Of a stretch of 64,000 bases of DNA, positions 10,565 to 20,530 are shown piece by piece. Both the position numbers and the translations under genes were made by a program. Within the stretch, counting starts at the first letter, position 1. Each line of letters begins with the position of its first letter. The notes under the pieces were generated by a model, which was not told the origin of the DNA, ran no database searches, and saw nothing but the letters and a program-made list of their open reading frames with translations. Source of the stretch: Salmonirosea aquatica (GTDB lineage Bacteria > Bacteroidota > Bacteroidia > Cytophagales > Spirosomataceae); NCBI RefSeq assembly GCF_009296315.1, contig NZ_WHLY01000002.1, positions 3,516,501-3,580,500 on the forward strand, given 5' to 3'.

Positions 10565-10606
10565 TGAATCGAGAGCTTCTCCACAACCCTTAAAAAATAC
10601 CTGACC

Positions 10607-13036
10607 ATGATCCGGAACTACCTCAAAATCGCCTGGCGGAACCTCCGCAAGCATTCCTTCTATTCCTTCCTGAATATCTTCGGTCTGTCGCTGGGACTGG
10701 CCAGTTGCCTGCTCATTACGCTGTACGTCGTAGATGAGCTGAGCTACGACCAGCCTTATGAAAACGTTGACCGAATCTACCGGATCAATGCCGACCTGAA
10801 ATTTGGCGGGCCTGAAATGAGGCTGGCCGTGGCACCCGATCCCATGGCCTTCACGCTCAAAAAAGACTACCCCCAGGTAGAAGCCGTGGCCCGGCTACGC
10901 GAAAACGGCAGCTACCTGGTCCGTCGTAACGAGCAGGCCGAAAATCTGAAAGAGGACCAGGTGGTGTTCGCGGATTCCACTTTCTTCTCGGTGTTTTCTA
11001 TTCCCCTCGTCGAGGGGAACCCGGCTACGGCGCTCACTGAGCCCAATACCCTGGTCTTGTCCGAGCGGGATGCCGCAAAGTATTTCGGGGCAGAGAGTCC
11101 CTTGGGCAAAACCCTGCTGCTCGACAACGAACTGACCTACCGTGTGACGGGTGTGATGGAGAATCTGCCCGCCAACTCCCACCTGAGTGACCTGAACATG
11201 CTGCTGTCGATGGCATCCAGAGAAGAGAGCCGGGAGAACAGCTGGGGGAGCCACAACTTCGTTACCTACCTGCGGTTGCGGGAAGGGACGGATGCCCTTC
11301 AGTTTGAGAAGAACTTCGATACCCTGCTGGAAAAATATACCGCGCCCTGGGTGAAATCCATCATGGGCGCCACCATGGAGGATCTGGAAAAATCCGGCAA
11401 CTACCTGCGCTACTCGCTGATACCCGTCCGGGACATTCACCTGTACTCCGACCGCCTGGCCGAAATCAGCGTCAACGGTAATATCCAGTACGTATATATT
11501 TTTTCAGTGGTGGCGTTATTCCTGCTGTTGATCGCCTGCGTCAATTTCATGAATCTGGCCACAGCCCGCTCGGCCAACCGGGCCCGTGAGGTGGGTGTTC
11601 GCAAGGCGCTGGGATCGGAGCGTTCGTCGCTGGTGGCGCAGTTCCTGACCGAATCCTTACTGCTGGGGTACATCTCGCTGGGGCTGGCTCTGCTCATCGC
11701 TTTTGTAGCAATGCCTTTTTTCAACGACCTGTCGGGCAAGCAGATGCACGTTCCCGTGGAGAACGGGATATTCTGGGGGGCACTATTGCTGACGGGGGGC
11801 GTGGTAGGTCTGCTGGCCGGAAGCTATCCGGCTTTCTTCCTGTCAGGTTTCAAGGCTATTAGGGTACTCAAGGGTACCCTGGCCACCGAGGGCAAGGGAG
11901 GATATCTGCGTAACACCCTCGTGGTGTTCCAGTTTGTCATATCAGTGATGCTGATCATCGGGACGATGATCATCTACCGGCAACTCAACTACATCCAGAC
12001 CAAAACCCTGGGCTACGATAAGGAGCAGGTACTGCTTATCGACAATGCCTATGCGCTGGGTACCCAGACCGAGGCCTTCCGTCAAGAGATGCTGAAAAAG
12101 CCCGGTGTCGAGAATGCCACGGTATCGGGCTTCATGCCTACTCCGTCTTCCCGCACCGATAACCCCTTCTATCCCGAAGGACAGTCGATACAGGAAAAAA
12201 GTGTAGGCATGCAAAGTTGGCGCGTTGACTATGAGTATGTGAATACACTGGGAATTAAGCTGCTAAAAGGACGTGCTTTCAGTCGGGAATTCCCTTCGGA
12301 TTCGTCGGCTATTCTGATCAATGAGGAAGCAGCCCGCCTGCTGGGCTATCAGGACCCGATCGGCAAACGGATCGCTACGCTGATCAACCCCGATGCTTCG
12401 AGCCAGCGGGTATACACCATCATCGGCGTCATCAAAAATTTTCATTACGAGTCCCTTCGCAAAAACATCGGAGCTCTCAACTTGGTGCTGGGCAAAAGTT
12501 CGGGAATGCTGGCGCTGCGCCTGACCAGCCGGGAGGCGCAGGGGACGGTTGAGCGTGCCGGGCAGCTCTGGAAGCAGATGGCCCCCGGGCAGCCCTTCGA
12601 GTACCGCTTCATGAACGATGACTTCGATGCCACCTACCGCGCGGAGGCGCGGGTGGGGAGCATCTTCATCACCTTCGCACTGCTGTCAATCCTGATTGGC
12701 TGTCTGGGGTTGTTCGGACTGGCCGCCTACACGGCGGAACGCCGTACCAAGGAGATCGGCGTACGCAAGGTGCTGGGGGCGTCGGTTGGCAACATTGTCA
12801 CCATGCTTTCGTTGGATTTCCTCAAATTGGTGGGAGTAGCCATCCTGGTAGCGTCGCCCATCGCCTGGTACGGTATGGATGCCTGGCTGAGCAACTTTGC
12901 TTACCGAATTGACATCCAATGGTGGATGTTCGTGCTGGCCGGCGCACTAGCGGCCGGTATAGCCCTGCTGACCGTTAGTTTCCAGTCAATCAAGGCCGCG
13001 CTGATGAATCCGGTAAAGTCATTGCGGAGCGAATGA
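10607..13036 (+). CDS. ABC transporter permease (MacB/FtsX type), copy 6
   Basis: 809 aa, complete. N-terminus MIRNYLKIAWRNLRKHSFYS, then TM1 (FLNIFGLSLGLASCLLITLY). The first periplasmic domain includes the family-typical VFADSTFFSVFSIPLVEGNP and the conserved YFGAESPLGKTL. Coupling motifs are RAREVGVRKALGSERSSL (~324) and RTKEIGVRKVLGAS (~711). The tail is KAALMNPVKSLRSE. It starts 42 bp after copy 5. Immediately after its stop comes the perfect 13-bp-arm hairpin at 13044-13075, the fullest version of the linker seen at several array junctions. Confidence 0.95.
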   Translation: MIRNYLKIAWRNLRKHSFYSFLNIFGLSLGLASCLLITLYVVDELSYDQPYENVDRIYRINADLKFGGPEMRLAVAPDPMAFTLKKDYPQVEAVARLRENGSYLVRRNEQAENLKEDQVVFADSTFFSVFSIPLVEGNPATALTEPNTLVLSERDAAKYFGAESPLGKTLLLDNELTYRVTGVMENLPANSHLSDLNMLLSMASREESRENSWGSHNFVTYLRLREGTDALQFEKNFDTLLEKYTAPWVKSIMGATMEDLEKSGNYLRYSLIPVRDIHLYSDRLAEISVNGNIQYVYIFSVVALFLLLIACVNFMNLATARSANRAREVGVRKALGSERSSLVAQFLTESLLLGYISLGLALLIAFVAMPFFNDLSGKQMHVPVENGIFWGALLLTGGVVGLLAGSYPAFFLSGFKAIRVLKGTLATEGKGGYLRNTLVVFQFVISVMLIIGTMIIYRQLNYIQTKTLGYDKEQVLLIDNAYALGTQTEAFRQEMLKKPGVENATVSGFMPTPSSRTDNPFYPEGQSIQEKSVGMQSWRVDYEYVNTLGIKLLKGRAFSREFPSDSSAILINEEAARLLGYQDPIGKRIATLINPDASSQRVYTIIGVIKNFHYESLRKNIGALNLVLGKSSGMLALRLTSREAQGTVERAGQLWKQMAPGQPFEYRFMNDDFDATYRAEARVGSIFITFALLSILIGCLGLFGLAAYTAERRTKEIGVRKVLGASVGNIVTMLSLDFLKLVGVAILVASPIAWYGMDAWLSNFAYRIDIQWWMFVLAGALAAGIALLTVSFQSIKAALMNPVKSLRSE

Positions 13037-13043
13037 ATTAAAA

Positions 13044-13075
13044 GGGCAATAGCTATTAGCCGATAGCTATTGCCC
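13044..13075. repeat. Perfect inverted repeat in the copy 6/7 linker (ATAGCTAT linker, instance 1)
   Basis: Arms GGGCAATAGCTAT (13044-13056) and ATAGCTATTGCCC (13063-13075) are exact reverse complements with a 6-base loop. It lies 8 bp after the stop of copy 6 and 21 bp before the ATG of copy 7. The 14-mer GCCGATAGCTATTG (13059-13072) recurs at 25960-25973 and 28455-28468, each time in the same place between two permease genes. It has no T-run, so it is not a classical terminator. An mRNA-stabilising or attenuating hairpin, or a duplication scar, are the alternatives. Confidence 0.7.
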
Positions 13076-13096
13076 CAAAAACCAACCACGTATACT

Positions 13097-15478
13097 ATGA
13101 TCACCAACTATCTCAAAATAGCCTGGCGAACTTTTGTGAAAAACAAGGTGTATGCCGGGATCAACCTCATGGGACTGGCCATTGGGATAGCGGGAGCCAT
13201 CATCGTATTCCAGTTGGTTACCTACCATCTGGGGATTGATCGGTACCATCATCTTTTTGACCGTACTTACCGGGTAGTTGTGGATCTGCATCTGGACGAC
13301 GGCTCTGTTGAAAAAGAAAAGGGATCGGCCTTTATCCTGCACCAGACCCTGAAAAAGGAATTCAGCTCCGTAGAAAATACAACCTACCTGGCCCATAAGG
13401 AAGTAACCCTGGCGGTTGATCAGCGACAAAAAAAGGAGCGTTTTCTGGAAAAAGAAGCCGCCGGGTTTACCAATTCAGACTGGTTTGAGATCTTTGACTA
13501 CGAATGGATTTCCGGTAAGCCGTCGTCCCTGGATGCGCCTAATCAGGTGGTTTTGACGGAGAAGTATGCCCGGAAGTACTTCGGGTCAGAAAATCCGATG
13601 GGAAAGTACCTTACCATCGACAATCAGGAAAATCTGCTGGTGGCGGGTTTATTGAAAGACCTACCCGAGGAGACCGATCAGCGAACCGAGGTTTTTATTT
13701 CGCTCCCTACGATCAAGACCCTCGTACCAAACTACGGCTACGAAGACTGGGGCTGGATCGACGCTAACCGCGAGACCTATATTACGCTCCACTCGGCGCA
13801 GGATCAGGCGGCCTTCGAAAAGCAGATGCCCGCCTTTGCCAAAAAATACTACGGCGAAATCGGAAATGTTTTCTGGTACCATTTGCAGCCGCTTTCGGAG
13901 GTGCATTTTGATCTCGACTACGGCGGAAAAATCAAGTACAGTACAATCGTGATGCTGGCCACGGTAGGGCTGCTGCTGATTTTCATTGCCTGTTTCAACT
14001 TCATCAACCTCACCACGGCACAATCACTCAAAAGGAGCAAGGAGGTAGGAGTACAGAAAATATTAGGCGTTTCGCAGCGGCAGATTTTCTGGTTTTTTAT
14101 CCAGGAAACTGCTTTGTATACCTTGTGTGCCTGTGTACTGGCCCTGCTGATTGCCTACCCCACCACGTCCCTGCTTCGGGAATGGATGAACATAGGCATC
14201 CCCGATCTGAAGGTATTCAGCTCCACCTTCCTCCTGTTCATCGGACTGCTTTTCCTGCTGGTCACGTTACTGGCGGGGCTTTATCCCGCTTCGGTCATTT
14301 CAAACTTCAATCCGTTGCGGGCCATCAAGGGAGTCAGTTTGCCTACCGACCGAAGTTGGTTTTCCGTAAGGAAAGGCCTGGTCATTGCGCAATTCAGTAT
14401 ATCCTTCGTGCTGATTGCGGTAGCTACGGTGATTATCCTCCAACTCCGGTACATCCGCGAGAAGGATATGGGTATGCAGAAAGATCTGATTCTGCATGTC
14501 AGCCTTCCGAATACCGAAAACCGCCAACTGGCCGCGCTGGCGCGCGAATTCAACCAACTACCAGAGGTGGAAACCGTATCGTTTTTCCGAACGCCTCCTT
14601 CCTCACAGATCGGTAGCGGGGGTAGCATCAAGTTTGAAAACCGGGACTGGGAAAAGTTTGTGGCCCGCTCAAAAATCGCAGACAATCACTATCTGGAAAC
14701 GTACGGCCTCAAGCTGGTGGCGGGCCGGAATATAGCCCCTTCCGACACTTTGAAAGAGCTACTGGTGAATGAAAAGCTGGTGAAAGACCTGGGACTGAAA
14801 TCGTCGCAGGAAGCCCTCAATCGAAAGCTCCTGGTAGGTGACATCGGAAAAACGGGTACCATTGTGGGGGTACTTTCTGATTTCAACAATGCCGATTTGT
14901 ATTCGGGCATCGAGCCTACCGTGGTTTTCTCCACGCAGCGGCTCTACCGCCACGCGGCCCTCCGATTGAATCGTCTGCAGGCTTCCACTTTGCAAAAGGT
15001 TAGCAAGATATGGCAAAGTCAGTTCCCTGAAAACGTCTTCGAACACAGCTTCTACGACGAGGAAATTGCCCGGTTCTACCAACGCGAAGAACTGGCCTCC
15101 CAACTCACTGTGACTTTTGCCCTGCTTTCCATTTTTCTGTCCTGCCTGGGGCTGTTTGGCCTGGCCCTGTTTTCCACCGAGCAGCGCACCAAGGAAATCG
15201 GCATCCGAAAGGTACTGGGAGCGTCGGTGATGAGCATCACGGCCATGCTGTCGAAGGATTTCCTGCAACTCGTAGTGATCGCCAGCGTTGTGGCCAGCCC
15301 GGTAGCCTACTATTTCATGCACCAATGGCTGGCTGATTTTGCCTTTAAAGTGGATGTAAGCGCGTGGATATTTCTGCTGGCAGCAGGCTTTTCCAGCGGT
15401 ATTGCCTTGATCACGATCAGTTTTCAATCCATCAAAGCCGCACTGATGAACCCGGTGAAGAGTTTGCGATCAGAGTGA
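13097..15478 (+). CDS. ABC transporter permease (MacB/FtsX type), copy 7
   Basis: 793 aa. The start was placed at 13097 (MITNYLKIAWRTFVKNKVYA); the open frame extends nine codons upstream into the hairpin linker without family similarity. TM1 is INLMGLAIGIAGAIIVFQLV. This copy is divergent. The first coupling motif reads KEVGVQKILGVSQRQI (~312), with Gln where nearly all other copies have Arg, followed by an unusually aromatic FWFFIQETALYT segment. The second motif (RTKEIGIRKVLGAS, ~694) and tail KAALMNPVKSLRSE are standard. The aberrant first half could mean only one half couples efficiently to an ATPase (inference). Confidence 0.94.
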   Translation: MITNYLKIAWRTFVKNKVYAGINLMGLAIGIAGAIIVFQLVTYHLGIDRYHHLFDRTYRVVVDLHLDDGSVEKEKGSAFILHQTLKKEFSSVENTTYLAHKEVTLAVDQRQKKERFLEKEAAGFTNSDWFEIFDYEWISGKPSSLDAPNQVVLTEKYARKYFGSENPMGKYLTIDNQENLLVAGLLKDLPEETDQRTEVFISLPTIKTLVPNYGYEDWGWIDANRETYITLHSAQDQAAFEKQMPAFAKKYYGEIGNVFWYHLQPLSEVHFDLDYGGKIKYSTIVMLATVGLLLIFIACFNFINLTTAQSLKRSKEVGVQKILGVSQRQIFWFFIQETALYTLCACVLALLIAYPTTSLLREWMNIGIPDLKVFSSTFLLFIGLLFLLVTLLAGLYPASVISNFNPLRAIKGVSLPTDRSWFSVRKGLVIAQFSISFVLIAVATVIILQLRYIREKDMGMQKDLILHVSLPNTENRQLAALAREFNQLPEVETVSFFRTPPSSQIGSGGSIKFENRDWEKFVARSKIADNHYLETYGLKLVAGRNIAPSDTLKELLVNEKLVKDLGLKSSQEALNRKLLVGDIGKTGTIVGVLSDFNNADLYSGIEPTVVFSTQRLYRHAALRLNRLQASTLQKVSKIWQSQFPENVFEHSFYDEEIARFYQREELASQLTVTFALLSIFLSCLGLFGLALFSTEQRTKEIGIRKVLGASVMSITAMLSKDFLQLVVIASVVASPVAYYFMHQWLADFAFKVDVSAWIFLLAAGFSSGIALITISFQSIKAALMNPVKSLRSE

Positions 15479-15553
15479 CCAAAAGTAGTAGGGGATAGGG
15501 TACCCCATGACCTCCTTTTTTGAATATTTCTAAACCATCTACCAAAGAAAGCC

Positions 15554-17986
15554 ATGCTAAGCAGCTACGTAAAAATCGCCCTCCGAATCTTTAAAAAAGA
15601 TAAGACATTCTCGGCCATTAATCTCGTGGGCCTTGCCACGGGCCTTGCCGTGGCTTTGCTGATTATCCAGTACGTGCGCTTTGAGCTGAGTTACGAAAAC
15701 ACCCACCCGCTGGCCGACCGCATCGTGCGCCTCACGATGGACTTTATGAACGGCAACACGGTGGATGCGCAGGATACCGAGACCAATCCGCCGGTAGGGC
15801 CCAAAGCCATGCGTGAAATGCCTGAGGTAGTTAACTACACCCGCGCCTATCCTTTTGGGGAACCCAATATAACTATACAGATTGGCGAAAATTTCTACCT
15901 GGTCGAGAAAGTCTTCGCCGTCGATTCCTCCTTCTTTTCCATGTTCAATTACCCTTTGATTCGGGGAAACAGGAAAGGGATCATGACCAAAACCCGGCAG
16001 GTCGTTCTGACGGAAAGCATGGCTACAAAGTACTTCAACACGCTGGATGTATTGGGTAAAACTGTAAAAATTCCGAAGCCAGATGGAGGTGCCCTGGTGC
16101 TGGAGGTTGTGGGAGTGGTACCGGACAGCCCGGCCAATACGCATCTAAAATTCGATATGCTTTTCTCCTACCCGACCATGCTTTCGGACATGGGTGAAAC
16201 GGAGGATAACTGGAACGGGAACAATACCCTCACCTACCTGGAACTGGCCGAAAATGCCGACTACGATGCTTTTACAAAATCGCTGGTAGCGTTCAATGAG
16301 CGCATGATCAAGGACGAAATCATAAAAAACAGGCGGGTCATTGGCCAAAAAATCAGCGACATTCACCTCTATTCTCACAAAAACTTCGAAACCGAACCCA
16401 ACGGCGACGCTAAATCGGTGTTCTTTCTGCTGGGCGTGGCCTTTCTGGTTTTGATCAGCGCCTTCGTCAACTACGTCAATCTCACGACCTCCAAGGCTCT
16501 GGACCGCGCCCGCGAAATCGGGATGCGCAAGGTAGTCGGCTCGACCCAAACCCAGATCCGAACCCAGATTTTTACCGAAACGGTGCTCATGAATCTCGCG
16601 GCAGGACTTCTTGCCGTGGCCCTGATCGGCCTGGTCCGCCCGTTGTTCCTCGAAGTAGCCGGATTGCCTGAGGATTTTCCGGTTTTTGGGGATCTGTTTT
16701 TCTGGCAAAGTCTGGGAGCGTTTCTGTTGCTAAGTATTGTGGTTTCCGGCTTGTACCCAGCTTTCGTGCTCTCCTCCTTCGAGCCGGTCAGGGTACTTAA
16801 GGGTACCTTCTCGCGCTCCACTCAGGGCGTGGTACTTCGCAAGGCGCTGGTGGTTTTTCAGTTTACCATCACCATCGTTTTGCTGGTGCAAACGTTCACC
16901 GTTTACCGGCAGGTCCATTTTCTACGGGATCAAAACCTGGGTGTGAATGTGGAGCGTACTCTGGTGGTGAAAGCGCCCGTGGGTAATACTGCGCAGAAAG
17001 AGTACGGTACCTTCCGGCAGGCCTTGCTGGCGCAGTCGCAGGTCGAGGCGGTGTCGCTTTCGGGTACCGTACCGGGCCTGGGAATCACCCAGTTGAGTAC
17101 CACAACGAGCATCAACCTGTCCGATGCCGCCGAGAAAAACTCCTATAATTTCTATCTGACCAATATTGACAGTTCTTTCGTAGACCTGATGGGCATCAAG
17201 CTACTGGCGGGAAAAAACTACGATGCCACCTCCTGGCCCGTTTTTTCGGACACCACCAAACGGGATGAGGTACTGGTCAATGAAGAGGCCCTGCGGCTGT
17301 GGGGAATTCCTACGCCGCAGGAAGCGGTAGGCCGTGAACTGAGTTTCTGGGGCAGGCAATGGACCATCCGTGGGGTACTCAAAAACTACCATTACGAATC
17401 GCCCAAGGCCGCTTATATCCCCATGATCCATTTCTATTCGCCCAACTTCGATTCATTTGCCAGTGTGAAGTTTTCGGGAGGCAATGCCAGTGAGCAGCTC
17501 GCGACCTTGAAAAAAGTGTACAAATCCAATTTCCCCTATTCTCCGTTCAGCTACTTTTTCCTGGATAGCGAATACGACAAGCAGTACAAAGCCGACGACC
17601 GCTTTCAGCAGGTATTCAGCGCTCTGACGGGCTTCGCGATTCTGATTTCCTGTCTGGGTCTGTTCGGCCTGGCGACCTTCACCGTCTCGAAACGTACCAA
17701 GGAAATCGGCATCCGCAAAGTGATCGGTGCCAGTACTACCAACCTGATGATTCTGCTGTCGAAGGATTTTATGAAAACGGTGCTGATGGCCGTGGTCATC
17801 GGCATCCCGATCACCTACTTTCTGGTCGAGAACTGGCTGGCCAACTACGCATCGCATATTGCGCTGAGTTGGTGGCTTTTCGCCGCGCCGGCCGCGCTGG
17901 TATTTGTGCTGGTGATCGTTTCGATCAGTGGTAAAACCATTGCCACCGCGCTTATGAATCCGGTGAAGAGTTTGCGATCAGAGTAA
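15554..17986 (+). CDS. ABC transporter permease (MacB/FtsX type), copy 8
   Basis: 810 aa. It begins MLSSYVKIALRIFKKDKTFS, a variant shared only with copy 9. Coupling motifs are RAREIGMRKVVGSTQTQI (~316) and RTKEIGIRKVIGAS (~711). The tail is ATALMNPVKSLRSE, with Thr-Ala-Leu replacing the usual Ala-Ala-Leu. The protein is nearly collinear with copy 9. In the second half, bases 17111-17749 are identical to copy 9 at 19621-20259, while both flanks have diverged at synonymous and non-synonymous sites. Together with copy 16 it forms a subfamily with an FWG motif before the last periplasmic strand set (LSFWGRQWTIRGVLKNYHYES). Confidence 0.95.
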   Translation: MLSSYVKIALRIFKKDKTFSAINLVGLATGLAVALLIIQYVRFELSYENTHPLADRIVRLTMDFMNGNTVDAQDTETNPPVGPKAMREMPEVVNYTRAYPFGEPNITIQIGENFYLVEKVFAVDSSFFSMFNYPLIRGNRKGIMTKTRQVVLTESMATKYFNTLDVLGKTVKIPKPDGGALVLEVVGVVPDSPANTHLKFDMLFSYPTMLSDMGETEDNWNGNNTLTYLELAENADYDAFTKSLVAFNERMIKDEIIKNRRVIGQKISDIHLYSHKNFETEPNGDAKSVFFLLGVAFLVLISAFVNYVNLTTSKALDRAREIGMRKVVGSTQTQIRTQIFTETVLMNLAAGLLAVALIGLVRPLFLEVAGLPEDFPVFGDLFFWQSLGAFLLLSIVVSGLYPAFVLSSFEPVRVLKGTFSRSTQGVVLRKALVVFQFTITIVLLVQTFTVYRQVHFLRDQNLGVNVERTLVVKAPVGNTAQKEYGTFRQALLAQSQVEAVSLSGTVPGLGITQLSTTTSINLSDAAEKNSYNFYLTNIDSSFVDLMGIKLLAGKNYDATSWPVFSDTTKRDEVLVNEEALRLWGIPTPQEAVGRELSFWGRQWTIRGVLKNYHYESPKAAYIPMIHFYSPNFDSFASVKFSGGNASEQLATLKKVYKSNFPYSPFSYFFLDSEYDKQYKADDRFQQVFSALTGFAILISCLGLFGLATFTVSKRTKEIGIRKVIGASTTNLMILLSKDFMKTVLMAVVIGIPITYFLVENWLANYASHIALSWWLFAAPAALVFVLVIVSISGKTIATALMNPVKSLRSE
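17111..17749 (+). repeat. 639-bp tract identical to 19621-20259 (copy 8 member)
   Basis: Line-by-line comparison shows no difference over 639 bases at a constant 2510-bp offset. Immediately outside, differences appear at once: ACGAGC versus ACGGGA on the left, and ATGATT versus ATGGTT followed by AAGGAT versus CAGGAC on the right. It covers the second periplasmic domain and the start of the final FtsX unit. The sharp boundaries indicate gene conversion or unequal recombination between adjacent paralogues. Confidence 0.95.
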
Positions 17987-18066
17987 TTAAAAGCGAATGG
18001 GGAGAGAGCAAGGTACCTCGCCACCGATTTTTTCAAATAGTACTAAACCAAAAACCTAAGAAAGCC

Positions 18067-20496
18067 ATGTTAAGCAGCTACGTAAAAATCGCCCTTCGTA
18101 TTTTTAAGAAAGACAAAACCTTCACTGCGATCAACCTCGTGGGCCTGGCTACGGGCCTGGCCGTGGCCCTATTGATTATCCAGTACGTGCGCTTCGAGCT
18201 GAGTTACGAGAACACCCACCCACTGGCCGACCGCGTCGTCCGGCTCACGATCGACTACATGAACGGAGGATCGGTGAATGCGCAGGATACGGAGAGCTAC
18301 CCGCCGCTGGGACCCACCGCCCTGCGCGAAATGCCCGAAGTGGTCAACTATACCCGTGCTTATCCTTTTGGCGAACCCAGTGTGACAGTGCAGATCGGGG
18401 AAAACTATTATTTGATGGAGAAAGTCTTCGCGGTGGATTCTTCCTTCTTTTCCCTTTTCAACTACCCCCTGGTTCGGGGAGATAAGAAAGGCATTATGAC
18501 CAAAACCCGACAGGCGGTCCTGACGGAAACCATGGCCCTGAAGTACTTCAACACGCTGGACGTGCTGGGTAGGACCATAAAATTGCCCAAATCAGAAGGA
18601 GCAGTGGTGTTGGAAATAGTGGGGGTGGTACCTGATAGCCCGGCCAATACGCACCTGAAATTTGACATGCTTTTTTCGTACCCGACCATGCTTTCGGATT
18701 TTGGCGAAAAAGAAGATAATTGGAACGGCAACAATACCCTTACCTACCTCGAACTGGCCGAAAACGTGGATTATGGGCAATTCACGAAGTCACTGGCGGC
18801 TTTCAGTAAGCGTCTGGAAAATGAAAAGAAAATAAAAAACGAACAGGTGATCGGACAAAAAATCGGCGACATCCACCTCTATTCCCACAAAACCTTTGAG
18901 ACCGAACCCAACGGCGACGCCAAATCGGTATTCTTCCTGCTGGGAGTAGCGTTTCTGGTGCTAATCAGCGCCTTCGTCAACTACGTAAACCTCACAACTT
19001 CCAAGGCCCTCGACCGCGCCCGCGAAATCGGGATGAGGAAAGTGGTTGGCTCGACGCAAACCCAGATCCGAACCCAGATTTTTACCGAAACGGTACTCAT
19101 GAATCTCGCGGCTGGACTTTTTGCCGTGATCCTGGTCGGCCTGGTCCGTCCCTTGTTCCTCGAAGTAGCCGGACTACCCGTGGACTTTCCGGTCTTCGGC
19201 GATCTGTTTTTCTGGCAAAGTCTGGGAGCGTTTCTGCTGCTGAGCATTGTGCTTTCCGGCTTGTACCCGGCGTTCGTATTGTCTTCCTTCGAGCCGGTCA
19301 GGGTACTCAAGGGTACCTTCTCGCGCTCCACTCAGGGCGTGGTACTTCGGAAGGCGCTGGTGGTTTTTCAGTTCACCATCACCATCGTTTTGCTGGTGCA
19401 GACTTTCACCGTCTACCGGCAGGTCCATTTCCTGCGGAACCAGAACCTGGGGGTGAATGTGGACCGCACCCTGGTGGTGAAGGCGCCTGTAGGCAATGAT
19501 GCGCAGAAAGAATACGGTACCTTCCGGCAGGCGCTACTGGCGCAGTCGCAGGTAGAGGCCGTTTCGCTTTCGGGTACCGTGCCGGGCATGGGAATCACCC
19601 AAATGAGTACCACGACGGGAATCAACCTGTCCGATGCCGCCGAGAAAAACTCCTATAATTTCTATCTGACCAATATTGACAGTTCTTTCGTAGACCTGAT
19701 GGGCATCAAGCTACTGGCGGGAAAAAACTACGATGCCACCTCCTGGCCCGTTTTTTCGGACACCACCAAACGGGATGAGGTACTGGTCAATGAAGAGGCC
19801 CTGCGGCTGTGGGGAATTCCTACGCCGCAGGAAGCGGTAGGCCGTGAACTGAGTTTCTGGGGCAGGCAATGGACCATCCGTGGGGTACTCAAAAACTACC
19901 ATTACGAATCGCCCAAGGCCGCTTATATCCCCATGATCCATTTCTATTCGCCCAACTTCGATTCATTTGCCAGTGTGAAGTTTTCGGGAGGCAATGCCAG
20001 TGAGCAGCTCGCGACCTTGAAAAAAGTGTACAAATCCAATTTCCCCTATTCTCCGTTCAGCTACTTTTTCCTGGATAGCGAATACGACAAGCAGTACAAA
20101 GCCGACGACCGCTTTCAGCAGGTATTCAGCGCTCTGACGGGCTTCGCGATTCTGATTTCCTGTCTGGGTCTGTTCGGCCTGGCGACCTTCACCGTCTCGA
20201 AACGTACCAAGGAAATCGGCATCCGCAAAGTGATCGGTGCCAGTACTACCAACCTGATGGTTTTGCTGTCGCAGGACTTTATGAAAACAGTGCTGATGGC
20301 CGTGGTCATCGGCATCCCGATCACCTACTTTCTGGTCGAGAACTGGCTGGCCAACTACGCCTCGCACATTGCGCTGAGCTGGTGGCTCTTTGCAGCGCCC
20401 GCCGCGCTGGTATTTGTGCTGGTGATCGTTTCGATCAGTGGGAAAACCATTGCTACCGCCCTGATGAATCCGGTGAAGTCGCTAAGGAGCGAGTAA
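18067..20496 (+). CDS. ABC transporter permease (MacB/FtsX type), copy 9
   Basis: 809 aa, tandem duplicate of copy 8. The 5' linker is also duplicated: both genes are preceded by a CTAAACCA element and AAGAAAGCC directly before the ATG. N-terminus MLSSYVKIALRIFKKDKTFT; coupling motifs RAREIGMRKVVGSTQTQI (~315) and RTKEIGIRKVIGAS (~710); tail ATALMNPVKSLRSE. Differences from copy 8 concentrate in the first periplasmic domain (for example IDYMNGGSVNAQDTESYPPL against MDFMNGNTVDAQDTETNPPV). A 639-bp block of the second half is identical. Divergence of the presumed ligand-facing first domain with a homogenised second half may be functionally meaningful (inference). Confidence 0.95.
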   Translation: MLSSYVKIALRIFKKDKTFTAINLVGLATGLAVALLIIQYVRFELSYENTHPLADRVVRLTIDYMNGGSVNAQDTESYPPLGPTALREMPEVVNYTRAYPFGEPSVTVQIGENYYLMEKVFAVDSSFFSLFNYPLVRGDKKGIMTKTRQAVLTETMALKYFNTLDVLGRTIKLPKSEGAVVLEIVGVVPDSPANTHLKFDMLFSYPTMLSDFGEKEDNWNGNNTLTYLELAENVDYGQFTKSLAAFSKRLENEKKIKNEQVIGQKIGDIHLYSHKTFETEPNGDAKSVFFLLGVAFLVLISAFVNYVNLTTSKALDRAREIGMRKVVGSTQTQIRTQIFTETVLMNLAAGLFAVILVGLVRPLFLEVAGLPVDFPVFGDLFFWQSLGAFLLLSIVLSGLYPAFVLSSFEPVRVLKGTFSRSTQGVVLRKALVVFQFTITIVLLVQTFTVYRQVHFLRNQNLGVNVDRTLVVKAPVGNDAQKEYGTFRQALLAQSQVEAVSLSGTVPGMGITQMSTTTGINLSDAAEKNSYNFYLTNIDSSFVDLMGIKLLAGKNYDATSWPVFSDTTKRDEVLVNEEALRLWGIPTPQEAVGRELSFWGRQWTIRGVLKNYHYESPKAAYIPMIHFYSPNFDSFASVKFSGGNASEQLATLKKVYKSNFPYSPFSYFFLDSEYDKQYKADDRFQQVFSALTGFAILISCLGLFGLATFTVSKRTKEIGIRKVIGASTTNLMVLLSQDFMKTVLMAVVIGIPITYFLVENWLANYASHIALSWWLFAAPAALVFVLVIVSISGKTIATALMNPVKSLRSE
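19621..20259 (+). repeat. 639-bp tract identical to 17111-17749 (copy 9 member)
   Basis: Partner of the identical tract in copy 8, on the same strand at 2510-bp distance. Direct repeats of this size are a substrate for RecA-dependent deletion that would fuse copies 8 and 9 into one gene. They are also a potential assembly-collapse point. Confidence 0.95.
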
Positions 20497-20530
20497 TGTC
20501 ATGTCGAGTGGAAACACCTAAACACAAGGT

